From NCBI GenBank assembly GCA_016699615.1, contig CP064984.1:806001-870000 (forward strand): a stretch of 64,000 nucleotides of DNA, written 5' to 3'. The notes below the pieces were generated by a model. The model was not told the origin of the DNA. It saw nothing but the letters and a program-made list of their open reading frames with translations, and ran no database searches. The position numbers and the translations under genes were made by a program. This document shows, piece by piece, positions 36,801 through 45,441 of this stretch; within the stretch, counting starts at the first letter, position 1; each line of letters begins with the position of its first letter. This DNA is from Sphingobacteriales bacterium (GTDB lineage Bacteria > Bacteroidota > Bacteroidia > Chitinophagales > JADIYW01).

Positions 36801-38884
36801 GTTCATTTTTGTATAATACATCATTATCTACTGGATGGAATCAATCGCATTACTTTCAATATTTGAGAGATAAGATGAATACATTAGAACTTCCAGAAAT
36901 TAATAGAATATTCAAATATCCAAATACACTTAGAAACATTAAAATAAAAAATGGTGCGTCTGGTTCTATCTCAGACCAAGCTATTGAATCATTTTTTGAT
37001 GGTTTCTTAGTCGGTAGAAACTCTTGCGATAGAAGAAGTATGATATTTTTTGTATTCGATGTGAATACTGGAAAAAATCTACAAACATACCAAATTGGAA
37101 GTACAGGAAGAGGACCATATGGCGATAGAGTGTGCGTTGGCAATGGCTATTCTGTTTCAGTAATTGAGTTTCCTACCAATGCATCAACAGCTTCTGCTGC
37201 ATTTACATATAGACAAAAATGTATTGAATTCTTAAATGATATACCAAACAATGCATTTGTAATGGGTTATAGTTTCTTCAATGCTGGTTATTCTCAATGG
37301 GATAACGACCTAAGCAATGGTGGAGCTTCTTTGCTTGATGCGTTCGTAAATTTAGGAGTTTCAGAAATTAGAAATCAACAAGATGGTGTGCCTTTTGTAT
37401 TTTTCTTGCAAAAAGGAAATCCATTCTTCACTCCAGTACAAATTAAACGTACAGCACAACAAGGCATCATCGATACCATGTTCACATTTTCTGGTAGCTG
37501 GATAAATGGAAACATGCAATCTACAATAATTGGTCCAGCAAAAAGTTGGACGGATTTGCAATACAATTGGTCTGCACTAGAAGACCCAACTTTTGATGAA
37601 AGTACAGTAAATGTAATAGGCATAGATACCTCTGGAAATAGAACTATGCTATTTGCTGATATCAATAATCCTGTTACAAGTTTGGCTTCAATAGATGCAA
37701 AACAATATCCTTTCTTACAATTAGAGTGGAGTACTTCAGACAATGGAAATGCTACTGCACCACAATTAAACTATTGGAGAATTGCACATGCAAAAGCACC
37801 AGAAGGTGTGATAAATCCAAGCATTAATTTTACACAATCTATAGACACAGTTTTGTCAGGAGAAACAGTAAATGCAACTGTGGCTTTCCAAAATGTAACG
37901 CCAATGAATATGGACAGTGTATTGGTAAAATTCACAATAGTAAATGCAAATAATAATTCTATTAGTTTTTATAAACGCTTTGCAGCACTTCCAGCATTAC
38001 AACATATCATCATTACTTTTGAGCATAATTTTGAAGGCTCATTCTTCTCAGGATTAAATAAAGTAATCATAGAAGCCAATCCAGATAACGACCAATTAGA
38101 GCAATTCCATTTTAATAATTATGCGGAGTTCTTTGTTTATGTAAATAGAGATAATATCAACCCAATATTAGATGTAACATTTGATGGAAGACATATTACT
38201 GATGGTGAATATATTTCGGCGCAACCAGAAATACTATTCAAATTAAAAGATGAAAATAAGAATCTTGCATTAGATGATACAAGTGCATTTTTGATATATA
38301 TATACTATCCAAATGCACCAAATACACCAGTATTGGTATCTAATTCAAATCCAGATGTAATATTTATTCCTGCTGATGCAAACAATCTAAACAAAACAAA
38401 CGAAGCGAGAATTGTATTTAAACCAACCTTGGCTGATGGTACTTATGAAATAAGAGTACAAGGTATAGACAGAAGCAACAACGATGCAGGAAAATACGAT
38501 TATAGAATAAAATTCAAGGTAGATTCTAAACCAAGTATTACAAATTTGCTGAATTACCCAAATCCGTTTTCTACCTCAACACAATTTATATTTACACTTA
38601 CAGGCAACCAAGTGCCAGATAATTTTATGATACAAATATTTAGTGCAAGTGGAAAAGTGGTAAAAGAAATAACACAAGATGAATTGGGAAGCCTACATAT
38701 AGGCACAAACATGACGACTTACAAATGGAATGGAACAGATAACTATGGCGATAGACTAGCAAATGGTGTATATTTCTTTAGAGTAGTGGTAAAAGATGCA
38801 ACAGGTAAAAACTTAGACATAAAACCATCTGGAGCAGATAAATATTTTAAGAATGGCTATGGTAAAATGTATATCGTTCGTTAA
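33881..38884 (+). CDS. Type IX secretion sortase-like C25 protease (PorU2 type)
   Basis: 1667 residues with signal peptide (MKKIYVLFLFFSLILTTKAQ). The gingipain-like C25 peptidase domain is at about 400-760. The catalytic His is H633 in ITFFGHSATS and the Cys is C662 in LLLTNGCFVGN, both intact. The C-terminal half has repeated beta-sandwich domains (CARDB-like, with IIQNLGSSFENCTYNV and FQNVTPMNMDSVLV) and ends in a FlgD-like sorting domain (NLLNYPNPFSTSTQF...NGVYFFRV). PorU removes the C-terminal sorting domain of T9SS cargo and attaches it to lipid. The longer PorU2 form is less studied. It is coupled to the PorV-like gene upstream. Confidence 0.9.
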   Translation: MKKIYVLFLFFSLILTTKAQPYGNEWIDYSKTYYKFKILNKGIYRISQTDLSNAGIPSNSLIGSYFKLFRNGQEVPLFVTTNGQFAMGDYIEFLGVGNDGQMDVALYKNAVHQPHDRKNIIADSFTYFLTIEPFQVNLRYTNQNNVIPSTNTKEDFAYRTLTKFSTGASGGVPAFPVATQFNDIINSDFGDGEGFANGGLTGGYTQATVDLYSVDPNLTANVTLHYFTNTYASHNSRINIGTSYTQNEIFNGLGMRKINATVPISTLSNNSTAISITATLSAEGTYYPILSEIEYPVVFNARNASVYEFGMKKNNDAYVEIPNFNTQSTNPIVYDLTNLHRYVVNNETTLKIQFVATSLNKDKIYVTAQNTASILQVGSISTVNFTNYANTNNQGNYVIIANQRSINSTDGIDYVEQYRAYRNSIAGGNYKAIVYMKDQLDDQFAFGAKHHPLAIRNFINYALDNFTTKPEQLFIIGRGLPYANLRNNNADYIQTYGSPPSDNLLVARSANQNTPQIGVGRLDVTNGNQIRNYLNKVIDYESSLYDTLPASQTPENKLWRKNVLHLGGGYSDFEQQTFKNYLESYKYTIENPKFGATVKSLYKNSSHPIQIAESVFIDSLVNKGTSLITFFGHSATSTLDFNLEPERFTNKGRYHLLLTNGCFVGNLFSNTYGYSDRFVLTPDKAAIGFLGPITLAVAPILNNYSTNFYNQLSYDHYNEPIGNVLKATATKVIGAPNTPLDPSIGQQMIFHGDPAIKLNTYSKPDYYIDASSILFFPNNPSSSDDSFAVNIIIQNLGSSFENCTYNVRIDRNLPNGTIESYTRTFNCATLIDTVTMYVKNNRQTSAGINTFTIKVDANDQIAEYSELNNTVTVTKLISADDIIPIFPYEFCIVNDPNFKMKFSTADNFAPSRQYIFQIDTTAYFNSPLLVTEKVNAAGAVIEWDPNVTLLQDKVYYWRGTLDTIYNNPSNWRQSSFLYNTSLSTGWNQSHYFQYLRDKMNTLELPEINRIFKYPNTLRNIKIKNGASGSISDQAIESFFDGFLVGRNSCDRRSMIFFVFDVNTGKNLQTYQIGSTGRGPYGDRVCVGNGYSVSVIEFPTNASTASAAFTYRQKCIEFLNDIPNNAFVMGYSFFNAGYSQWDNDLSNGGASLLDAFVNLGVSEIRNQQDGVPFVFFLQKGNPFFTPVQIKRTAQQGIIDTMFTFSGSWINGNMQSTIIGPAKSWTDLQYNWSALEDPTFDESTVNVIGIDTSGNRTMLFADINNPVTSLASIDAKQYPFLQLEWSTSDNGNATAPQLNYWRIAHAKAPEGVINPSINFTQSIDTVLSGETVNATVAFQNVTPMNMDSVLVKFTIVNANNNSISFYKRFAALPALQHIIITFEHNFEGSFFSGLNKVIIEANPDNDQLEQFHFNNYAEFFVYVNRDNINPILDVTFDGRHITDGEYISAQPEILFKLKDENKNLALDDTSAFLIYIYYPNAPNTPVLVSNSNPDVIFIPADANNLNKTNEARIVFKPTLADGTYEIRVQGIDRSNNDAGKYDYRIKFKVDSKPSITNLLNYPNPFSTSTQFIFTLTGNQVPDNFMIQIFSASGKVVKEITQDELGSLHIGTNMTTYKWNGTDNYGDRLANGVYFFRVVVKDATGKNLDIKPSGADKYFKNGYGKMYIVR

Positions 38885-39842
38885 TGAGTTTTCAATATAT
38901 ATACAAGGGATTTGAATTAAATCCATATCGTTTCGGGTTTAATGGACAGGAGCATGAAACATCAATAAAACAAGGTACTTTTTCAGCAGAATATTGGATG
39001 TATTATTCTCAAACAGGAAGACGATGGAACCCTGACCCAATAACTTATCCATGGCAAAGTACATATTCTACAAATAATAACAATCCAATCTTATACACAG
39101 ACCCAACAGGAGAAAGTGGAGAGTTAAGTGTAGATAATAAGTCTAAAACAATGACTGTAAAAGCCAATGTATATATTTACGGAAACAAAGCAAGTAAAGG
39201 ATTAGCCAATCAATTACAAGATAATGTAAATAAGCAATACAATGAGATGAACCATAAAGTAAATCTTAATGTAAATGGCAAAAAAGTTGAAGAGTATAAT
39301 TTAAAATTTGAAATTTCTGTAATCCACAAACCAAATATTACAGAACAAGAGATTACATCAAATACAGATATAAAAAATAATTATTTTGCAGTAGTAGATA
39401 ATGTAGGTTCATTTGCAAGTGATGGAACTAATACCTCATTTACAGATGGAAAGTTTGGTGGGTCAAATACTGGCGTTTTATTATATAGTCAAATAAGTGA
39501 CCCAAATTCTACCACATTTGCTCACGAATTAGGACATAGCTTTAGTTTATGGAATGGAGAAGTAGGTAAAGACAGAGATGATAAAGGGCATCCATGGAAT
39601 ATGGATTTAAGTGGGAAACAACCAAATATTATGGCAGTATCAACCAATGGAAGTTCATTCGAAATAAAACTGTAGTAGATAAGCAATACCAAGATAATAG
39701 AGGATATTTGGATAATAATAAACGAAAAGTAACAGATGTAGATATTAAAAATATGTTTATGTATCCAATTCCTATAAAAAATGGGAAGGCTAATATCGGT
39801 AGAATATTTAACAACCCACACATAAAACCACTTAAAAAATAA
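38884..39842 (+). pseudogene. RHS-tip protein with zincin metallopeptidase domain, toxin-like, frameshifted near its end
   Basis: The first 100 residues are an RHS core remnant: YRFGFNGQEHETS, AEYWMYYSQTGRRWNPDPI, YSTNNNNPILYTDPTGE. A variable C-terminal domain follows, with the zinc protease motif HELGH (H214-E215-x-x-H218) and a downstream HPWNMDLSGKQPNIMA where the met-turn type residue is expected. This is the layout of a polymorphic toxin tip, but without the long RHS shell. A one-base loss near 39660-39665 ends the frame at 39675; the shifted frame continues NKTVVDKQYQDNRGYLDN to a stop at 39842. The ATG overlaps the PorU2 stop by one base, so translation is coupled. Confidence 0.7.
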
Positions 39843-39849
39843 ATTAGTT

Positions 39850-40266
39850 ATGAAGAATGTACTATTTTTCATCCAACTAATATTTGTTTTAATTATTGGA
39901 GGATGTAATACTAACAAAAATAAAGCCGAAAGACAAATTGTTGTAGATGATCTATTAGGGTTTTGGAAAATGGAAGATTTAAACAAAGACCTATGTGTTT
40001 TGTGGTTTTCTCCAGATACCTTATTATATTTTGAAGACAAGAACAATAGAGGTCCTCGCTTTTATAAAATTGATAGCTTAAATAATATAAACATATTAGA
40101 TTATAATAAGAAAGATAGCATTTGTTATATCAATAGCATAAAATATTTAGATGATAGTATCTTAGTCTTAGAAAATGTATTTAGTATAAAAGAACTAAGA
40201 ACTTATAAAAAATTTGATAGAGTTGGAAAAGAATTATGGCATAATAAAGCTAATAATAGAAAATAA
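39850..40266 (+). CDS. Small lipoprotein, candidate immunity protein
   Basis: 138 residues with a lipoprotein signal: FVLIIGGC, Cys20 expected to be lipidated. The mature part starts with DDLLGFWKMEDLNKDLCVLWFSPDTLLYFED, a lipocalin-like beta pattern often seen in Bacteroidota small lipoproteins. No family is recognised. It begins 8 bp after the end of the RHS-zincin frame on the same strand. A periplasmic lipoprotein next to a secreted metallopeptidase toxin is what one would expect of an immunity protein, but this is positional inference. Confidence 0.6.
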   Translation: MKNVLFFIQLIFVLIIGGCNTNKNKAERQIVVDDLLGFWKMEDLNKDLCVLWFSPDTLLYFEDKNNRGPRFYKIDSLNNINILDYNKKDSICYINSIKYLDDSILVLENVFSIKELRTYKKFDRVGKELWHNKANNRK

Positions 40267-40573
40267 TAACCCCGCCCTTGTCAGTTATTATAGCTTTAGC
40301 ATCACCTGCCAAAAATAACCTAGCAACCTCTATAGCTTTTATGCTCTTCTCGCCGTTGTTGGTGTTCTTCACCACAGCAACCTCTACAGCTTTTATGTTA
40401 TAAAGCGTTCGGTTATCGCAGCTCAAGCAAACACACTTATCAAAAAATCATTATTACATTATTTAATTAGTACTTTGCTACATTATATCAGTCCACTGCC
40501 AACCGATGACAATACATTATTGAATTAGTAGATTGTTACATTATTTTAGTCCAAGGCTCAGTGATGGCAAAAA
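40267..40573. other. Intergenic interval filled with repeats
   Basis: No gene seen. Contains a decayed TATAGC...ATCACCTGCCAAAA element (40280-40315), two related CAACCTCTA(T/C)AGCTTTTATG blocks (40325-40410), and copy 3 of the long dispersed repeat. Confidence 0.6.
40395..40555 (+). repeat. Long dispersed intergenic repeat, copy 3
   Basis: Contains TTTATGTTATAAAGCG, TTCGGTTATCG, CAAGCAAACACACTTATCAA, then two ATTA(T)TTAATTAGTA/ATTGAATTAGTA motifs separated by CAACCGATGA. Same order as copy 1 at 8461-8625. Confidence 0.65.
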
Positions 40574-42657
40574 CTAATTTGGTGAATAGACTTTCTCTGC
40601 TTGTTTCATAATTGCATCGTAGTCCATAGACATTTTTTTGTTTGATGATTTACAAATAGTTCCATTTGGTCGTCATAATGTTTATTGCCTTTTACATTAC
40701 TTTGTCCGTAAGGTTGCACGGTTTCTATATAAGTTCCATTGGGTGTGTATTGTATCAGCATAATATACGATTCGCCAGAAATGCCTTTGAAAAAACCTTT
40801 TTTGTGTGGTGCAATATCCATGGCAGCATTCACATCTGGCATTCCAGAAAGTGGTAGTTCCTTCTCTCCTCTTACTAATTTTTGTAACTCACCAAGTGGA
40901 ATTTCTATTTTGCCAAAATGTTTTAGCAAATGCTGCTGTGCTTTTTCTATACATGCTACTATTGTTTCCTCTTTTACTTTTGCATTTACAGCCGGAAACA
41001 TTCCATTTTCTATCAACTTTTCTACTACATAGTGTACTGATAATACTGCTATTGTAGCTTGTTTGTTATTTTTATCAGCTTCTCTATTCCATTTTTTTAA
41101 TACTGCAATAGATTCTTTTATGTTTGGATATTTGTTTGCATCTACATGCATAATAAATTCTATATTACTCATGGCATAGTTGTATGCTGGATTCATAAAT
41201 GATTTATCATATTTTATTTTTTTAAATTCTTCGTAAGATAATTTTCCAGAATTTGAAAACAAATAATTCGTTCTGATGCCTCTGTTGTTTTTAAAAGCAA
41301 AATAATAATCTTTTAATTGGTGCTTGTTTCTATCAATTCCTTCGCTTTTGTCTGTACATAAAAATGGTGTATTGTTGTTATTGTGCAACCAACCACAAGC
41401 TGGATTATGAATTTGAAACAGTGAGTCGAAACTATAATAATCATTAGCCTTCCAAAGCGTAGAAGATGTATCGCCTGGCAATACATGCCACCAATCGTAG
41501 TTCTTATTTCTACGTGGAAACTGTGCATTATCTACATAATAAATATTATCATCTTTATCAGCATAAATAATATTTAATCCTGCTAATGAATGCGTTTGAA
41601 TTGCCTTTTTAAATTCTTCAAAATTTTGTGCTTTATTCATTTTATACCATTGCTCAGCAGAACGAATATCAAATGCAGAAGGAAATCTGAGTGCATAATA
41701 ATTGCCATCTTTTTCCATAGTTGGGCCAAAAACACTTTGATAATATTTTTTCTTTACAGGAATTTTTATAAACCAAAATATTTTCACTTTCATCTTGCAA
41801 TATTTTTCTTCCAATGTCAGCCACTTGCCATCAAAGTAATATTTATTTTTTTCTGTTGGATGCATACGCAATTTATATACATCATCTAAATCTGCCATGC
41901 TTACAGTATGTGCCCAACCTAAATTTGGTGTAGTACCATGAAAGATTGTTAAACCACCAGGAAATGTGCCGCCCAAAATATTCCAACCTTCGTTTGAGTG
42001 TAAATGCGCTTCGTACCATGAATATGGTCCTTACAATGGTTGGTGCGAGTTGATACCCAGATACACATTACCATCACTTGTTTTTTTGCTGTTTAATGCA
42101 AATGCATTTGAGCCTTTTTGTTGATGAAAAATTTCAAACTTATGCATATTGCCATCTGCAATTTTCATAATTGCTGCTGGTACGTTAGTCATTAGTGCCA
42201 TGCCTAATGTGTAACCTACCAACATATCTTTTTCTGTAACAGGAAAGACATCTTTTATCCAAACTTTATCAGGATTTTCTTCTGCAAATTTGTTGCATGC
42301 TTTTACATACGCACTTAAAACATTTTTAAATTTTGGCGAAAAACTTGAATCGTATAGTTTATCTACTGAATTTCTTGCACCTACAAAATTGCATAGAAAA
42401 TCCATGATAGCACCATCTTTGCCTTTTACTTCAGCCAATCTTCCTCTTGCTGTCAATATATTTTCTTGTACAGAAATAAAATCATCTTCGCAGGTAGCCC
42501 AAGCTAAGCCATAAGCAACTTCTTCGTCTGTGTTGGCATAAATATGTGGCACACCATAAGCGTCTCTAATTATTTTGATGTTTTTATTATTGATATTGAT
42601 AGAAAAGCATTGTAAGCAAATAGCAATACAAAATATTGATAATAAGCACTTATACAT
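40574..42657 (-). pseudogene. Penicillin acylase family (Ntn-hydrolase), in-frame stop and late frameshift
   Basis: Exported amidase family that cleaves acyl side chains, including acyl-homoserine lactones in some members. It starts with a signal peptide (MYKCLLSIFCIAICLQC), then IIRDAYGVPHIYANTDEEVAYGLAWATCEDD. The self-cleavage Ser is in KGSNAFALNS. At 42031-42033 the codon is TAA where GAA would give NSHQPLEGPYSWYEAHL, and the homology resumes at once. A second lesion is a missing A in the A7 run near 40633-40639; repairing it gives KKMSMDYDAIMKQAEKVYSPN to the stop at 40574. Full length would be about 695 codons. Confidence 0.82.
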
Positions 42658-42818
42658 TTATAGTAGTTTTGCTACAAATATAAATACTCCTACCTATTTT
42701 TTGGTATTTTTATATCATTATTTTTTGGTATGTAATAAAAAATATCTTCTTAATGTATTAAATTTTCAAATTCAGATGCTTTTTAGCATTTTTGCATTAA
42801 GATTAAATATTTTATCCA

Positions 42819-44120
42819 ATGAAATTATATTCTACTAAACATATTTCGCCTGATGTAGATTTGAAATAAGCAGTATTAAAAGGCTTACCAAAAGACAATG
42901 GTTTGTATATGCCATATGAAATTCCTGCATTGCCACAATCATTCTGGAATAACTTGAATGATTATACTTATAATGAAATGGCATTTGAAATTGCTAAAAA
43001 CTTAATTGGCGATAGCATTCCACAAGAAGATATCAAAAATATCATTGCGCAAGCATATAATTTTGATGCACCATTGCATCAGTGTGGAAATAGTTATTTT
43101 TTAGAATTATTTCAAGGACCAACATTGGCATTTAAAGATTTTGGTGCAAGATTTATGGGCAGATTGATGGGTTATTTCTTAAAAGATAATAATCAAGAAG
43201 TAAATATTTTGGTGGCAACATCTGGTGATACTGGCTCTGCTGTGGCACATGGTTTTTTGAATGTTGATGGCATTAAAGTAACTATCTTATATCCAAAAGG
43301 AAAAGTTAGTGACATACAAGAAAAGCAATTTACAACATTGGGTGCCAATATTACTGCCATTGAAGTTGATGGTACATTTGATGATTGTCAGGCATTTGTA
43401 AAACAAGCATTTTTGGATAAAGAATTGAATGAAAAACTTACGCTTTCTTCTGCAAATTCTATCAATATTGCACGTTTAATTCCTCAAAGTTTTTATTATA
43501 TCTATGCTTACAAATTATTAGAAAATAAAAATAAAGATTTATACTTTACAATACCTTCTGGAAATTTTGGAAACCTAACAGCTGGATTGTTTGCAAAAAA
43601 AATGGGCTTGCCTATTACTAAATTAATTGCAGCAACCAACAACAATGATATTTTTACAAAGTATATTCAAACTGGAAATTTTGAACCACGCACGTCTGTA
43701 CAAACAATTTCTAATGCAATGGATGTTGGTAATCCGAGTAATTTTTTCAGAGTTTTAGATTATTTTAATCAAGATTATAATGCCATAAAATCAATGATTT
43801 CGGCTTATAGCTATAATGATGCTGAAACAGAAAGGGCAATGGCAGAAGTATATCAAAAATACAATTATATTATTTGTCCGCATACTGCAGTTGGTTATTT
43901 GGCTATGCAGCAATTTATTAGTGAAAACAATACTGGCGATAGCAACAACATTATTTTGTCTACAGCACATCCTGTAAAATTTGGAGAAATTGTTGAGCCA
44001 ATAATTGGTGTAACACCAGAAATTCCTGATAGATTGAAGAAAGCACTAGGTACTGAAAAGTTATCAATTTCGATGGAAAATAAGTTTGAAGATTTTAAGT
44101 CGTGGTTGATGAATAAGTAA
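42819..44120 (+). pseudogene. thrC: Threonine synthase with in-frame TAA at codon 17
   Basis: PLP enzyme making threonine from O-phosphohomoserine. The start at 42819 gives MKLYSTKHISPDV, the expected N-terminus, but codon 17 is TAA (42867-42869); one change to GAA would restore KEAVLKGLPKDNGLYMP. The rest is intact for 405 residues from 42903: LFQGPTLAFKDFGARF with the PLP lysine (FKDF), ATSGDTGSAVAHG, and SANSINIARLIPQ. Restart at the ATG at 42909 would lose only about 30 residues, so a shortened enzyme may be made. No other thr genes are adjacent. Confidence 0.88.
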
Positions 44121-44172
44121 TTGCATAACTTTTTGTCTTGATACAAAAAGTTACAAAAAAATCAAGGCTTAC

Positions 44173-44290
44173 GAAAAATGACGCTAAAAATAAAACTCTT
44201 CACTAAAAGTTTTAAAACTTGTTTGCTTTGCAAACTTCGAACAAGCAAACTTTTTTACGCTTGATTTTTATTTTCTTAACGCTATTTTTC
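44173..44290. repeat. Imperfect inverted-repeat element
   Basis: The left end GAAAAATGACGCTAAAAATA (44173-44192) is nearly the inverse of the right end (about 44265-44290, ATTTTTATTTTCTTAACGCT then ATTTTTC). Inside are nested inverted repeats, including GTTTGCTTTGCAAAC at 44221-44235 and CTTGTT...AACAAG at 44217-44245. It sits in the 203-bp gap between thrC and the arsR gene. It could act as a bidirectional terminator or be a small non-autonomous element. Confidence 0.45.
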
Positions 44291-44323
44291 TAATGCCAAA
44301 ATTATTATTCTAATAAAATAATT

Positions 44324-44614
44324 TTATATTAAAATTTGTTTAAAGCATTTTTTCATTACTTTTTCTGCTTTTTCTATATTCTTTTGTTTTAATGTGTATA
44401 TTGTTTTTGTAGCTTGTATTTCAGATTTTATTAAGCCAGCATTTTTCAATACACTCAAATGTGCCGAAACTGTAGACTGTGCTATGTTTAGTTCTTTTAC
44501 AAAATCTTGTACTATTAGTTGTTTGTTTCTTGCTAACAGCATTAGTATTTCTATTCTTGTTGCATTGCTTAATGCTTTAAAAATAGTTGTAGATTTTAAA
44601 ATTTCCTCGTCCAT
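44324..44614 (-). CDS. ArsR family winged-helix regulator
   Basis: 96 residues: ATRIEILMLLARNKQLIVQDFVKELNIAQSTVSAHLSVLKNAGLIKSE is a typical ArsR HTH and wing. No cysteine metal-binding CxC motif is present in the alpha-3 helix, so sensing of As/Cd/Zn by that site is unlikely. The last cysteine (KKCFKQ) is near the C-terminus. The neighbours (thrC convergent, trmB 46 bp away on the same strand) give no hint of its target. Confidence 0.85.
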   Translation of the reverse strand: MDEEILKSTTIFKALSNATRIEILMLLARNKQLIVQDFVKELNIAQSTVSAHLSVLKNAGLIKSEIQATKTIYTLKQKNIEKAEKVMKKCFKQILI

Positions 44615-44660
44615 AAAAATGATTTACATTATAAATGTACGATTAAGATAGAAAAATATT

Positions 44661-45305
44661 TTATAATAACTTGAAACAGATATACTTTATAGTTTTATTA
44701 TTTTGAAGATGCATTTTTTCGTAATAAGTTTGAATACCATACAACTCCTCATTTTTATTCATTGCATACACATCTGGGTAGTCTTTAAAAATAATTGATG
44801 GAAAATCTGCCAATACTTCTTTGGTATACTCATACAAAATATCGCTATCAGTTTTTAAATTTATTATTCCATCTTTTTTTAATATTTTTTTGTATAATGG
44901 AAGAAATTTTGTTGAAGTAAGTCGTCTTTTTTGGTCTGCTTTTTTTGGAAATGGGTCTGCAAATGTAATCCAAATTTCATCTACTTCATTTGGTTCAAAA
45001 TACTCATCAATTTTATCAATTTGCTCTCGTATAAATGCAATATTGTTGAGTCCTAGTTTTTCAGTAATTGTTACTGCACTCCAAATTCTATTTCCCTTTA
45101 TATCTACACCAATAAAGTTTTTTTCTGGAAATTGCTGAGCCATGCCAATACTATAATCGCCTTTGCCACACGCCAATTCTACAACAATTGGATTATTATT
45201 TTTAAAAAAATCTGTGTGCCATTTTCCTTTGTAAATAGGATTTCGTTCTACTACATTTTGCTTATTGGCCAAATCTGCGAACTTAAAAAGTTTATTCTTT
45301 CCCAT
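44661..45305 (-). CDS. trmB: tRNA (guanine-N7-)-methyltransferase
   Basis: Methylates G46 of tRNA variable loops with SAM. 214 residues: VVELACGKGDYSIGMAQQFPEKNFIGVDIKGNRIW (SAM site, about 38-72), then IWITFADPFPKKADQKRRLTS, the family's DP(F/W)PKK motif. C-terminal EKMHLQNNKTIKYICFKL closes the fold. Intact, normal length. Confidence 0.95.
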   Translation of the reverse strand: MGKNKLFKFADLANKQNVVERNPIYKGKWHTDFFKNNNPIVVELACGKGDYSIGMAQQFPEKNFIGVDIKGNRIWSAVTITEKLGLNNIAFIREQIDKIDEYFEPNEVDEIWITFADPFPKKADQKRRLTSTKFLPLYKKILKKDGIINLKTDSDILYEYTKEVLADFPSIIFKDYPDVYAMNKNEELYGIQTYYEKMHLQNNKTIKYICFKLL

Positions 45306-45429
45306 TTATTTTTTTGACAAAAGTATTAATTAAAATAAACATTACATGTGATATTTATTTTAATGACTTTTACAAATTTGTAATACACTAATAATGCTAA
45401 AAAGTAAGTTTCAATATAATTAATTTACA

Positions 45430-45437
45430 TACCTTTG
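45430..45437 (+). promoter_or_regulatory. -7 box of tatC
   Basis: TACCTTTG, a TAnnTTTG match, ending 4 bases before a GTG codon at 45442 and 25 bases before the ATG at 45463. It makes the ATG the more plausible start unless the message is leaderless. Confidence 0.45.
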
Positions 45438-45441
45438 CACC

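Noticed and set aside
39522..40046. 174-codon minus-strand frame across the zincin and lipoprotein genes
   Set aside because: Antisense to two better-supported genes; the length is explained by AT-rich sequence.
42290..42838. Plus-strand frames opposite the acylase and into the gap before thrC
   Set aside because: Antisense or AT-rich without a ribosome-binding site or recognisable protein features.
42867..42869. TAA as a recoded sense codon
   Set aside because: TAA is the ordinary terminator of most genes in the window, and no tRNA or context evidence supports recoding; substitution or sequence error is simpler.
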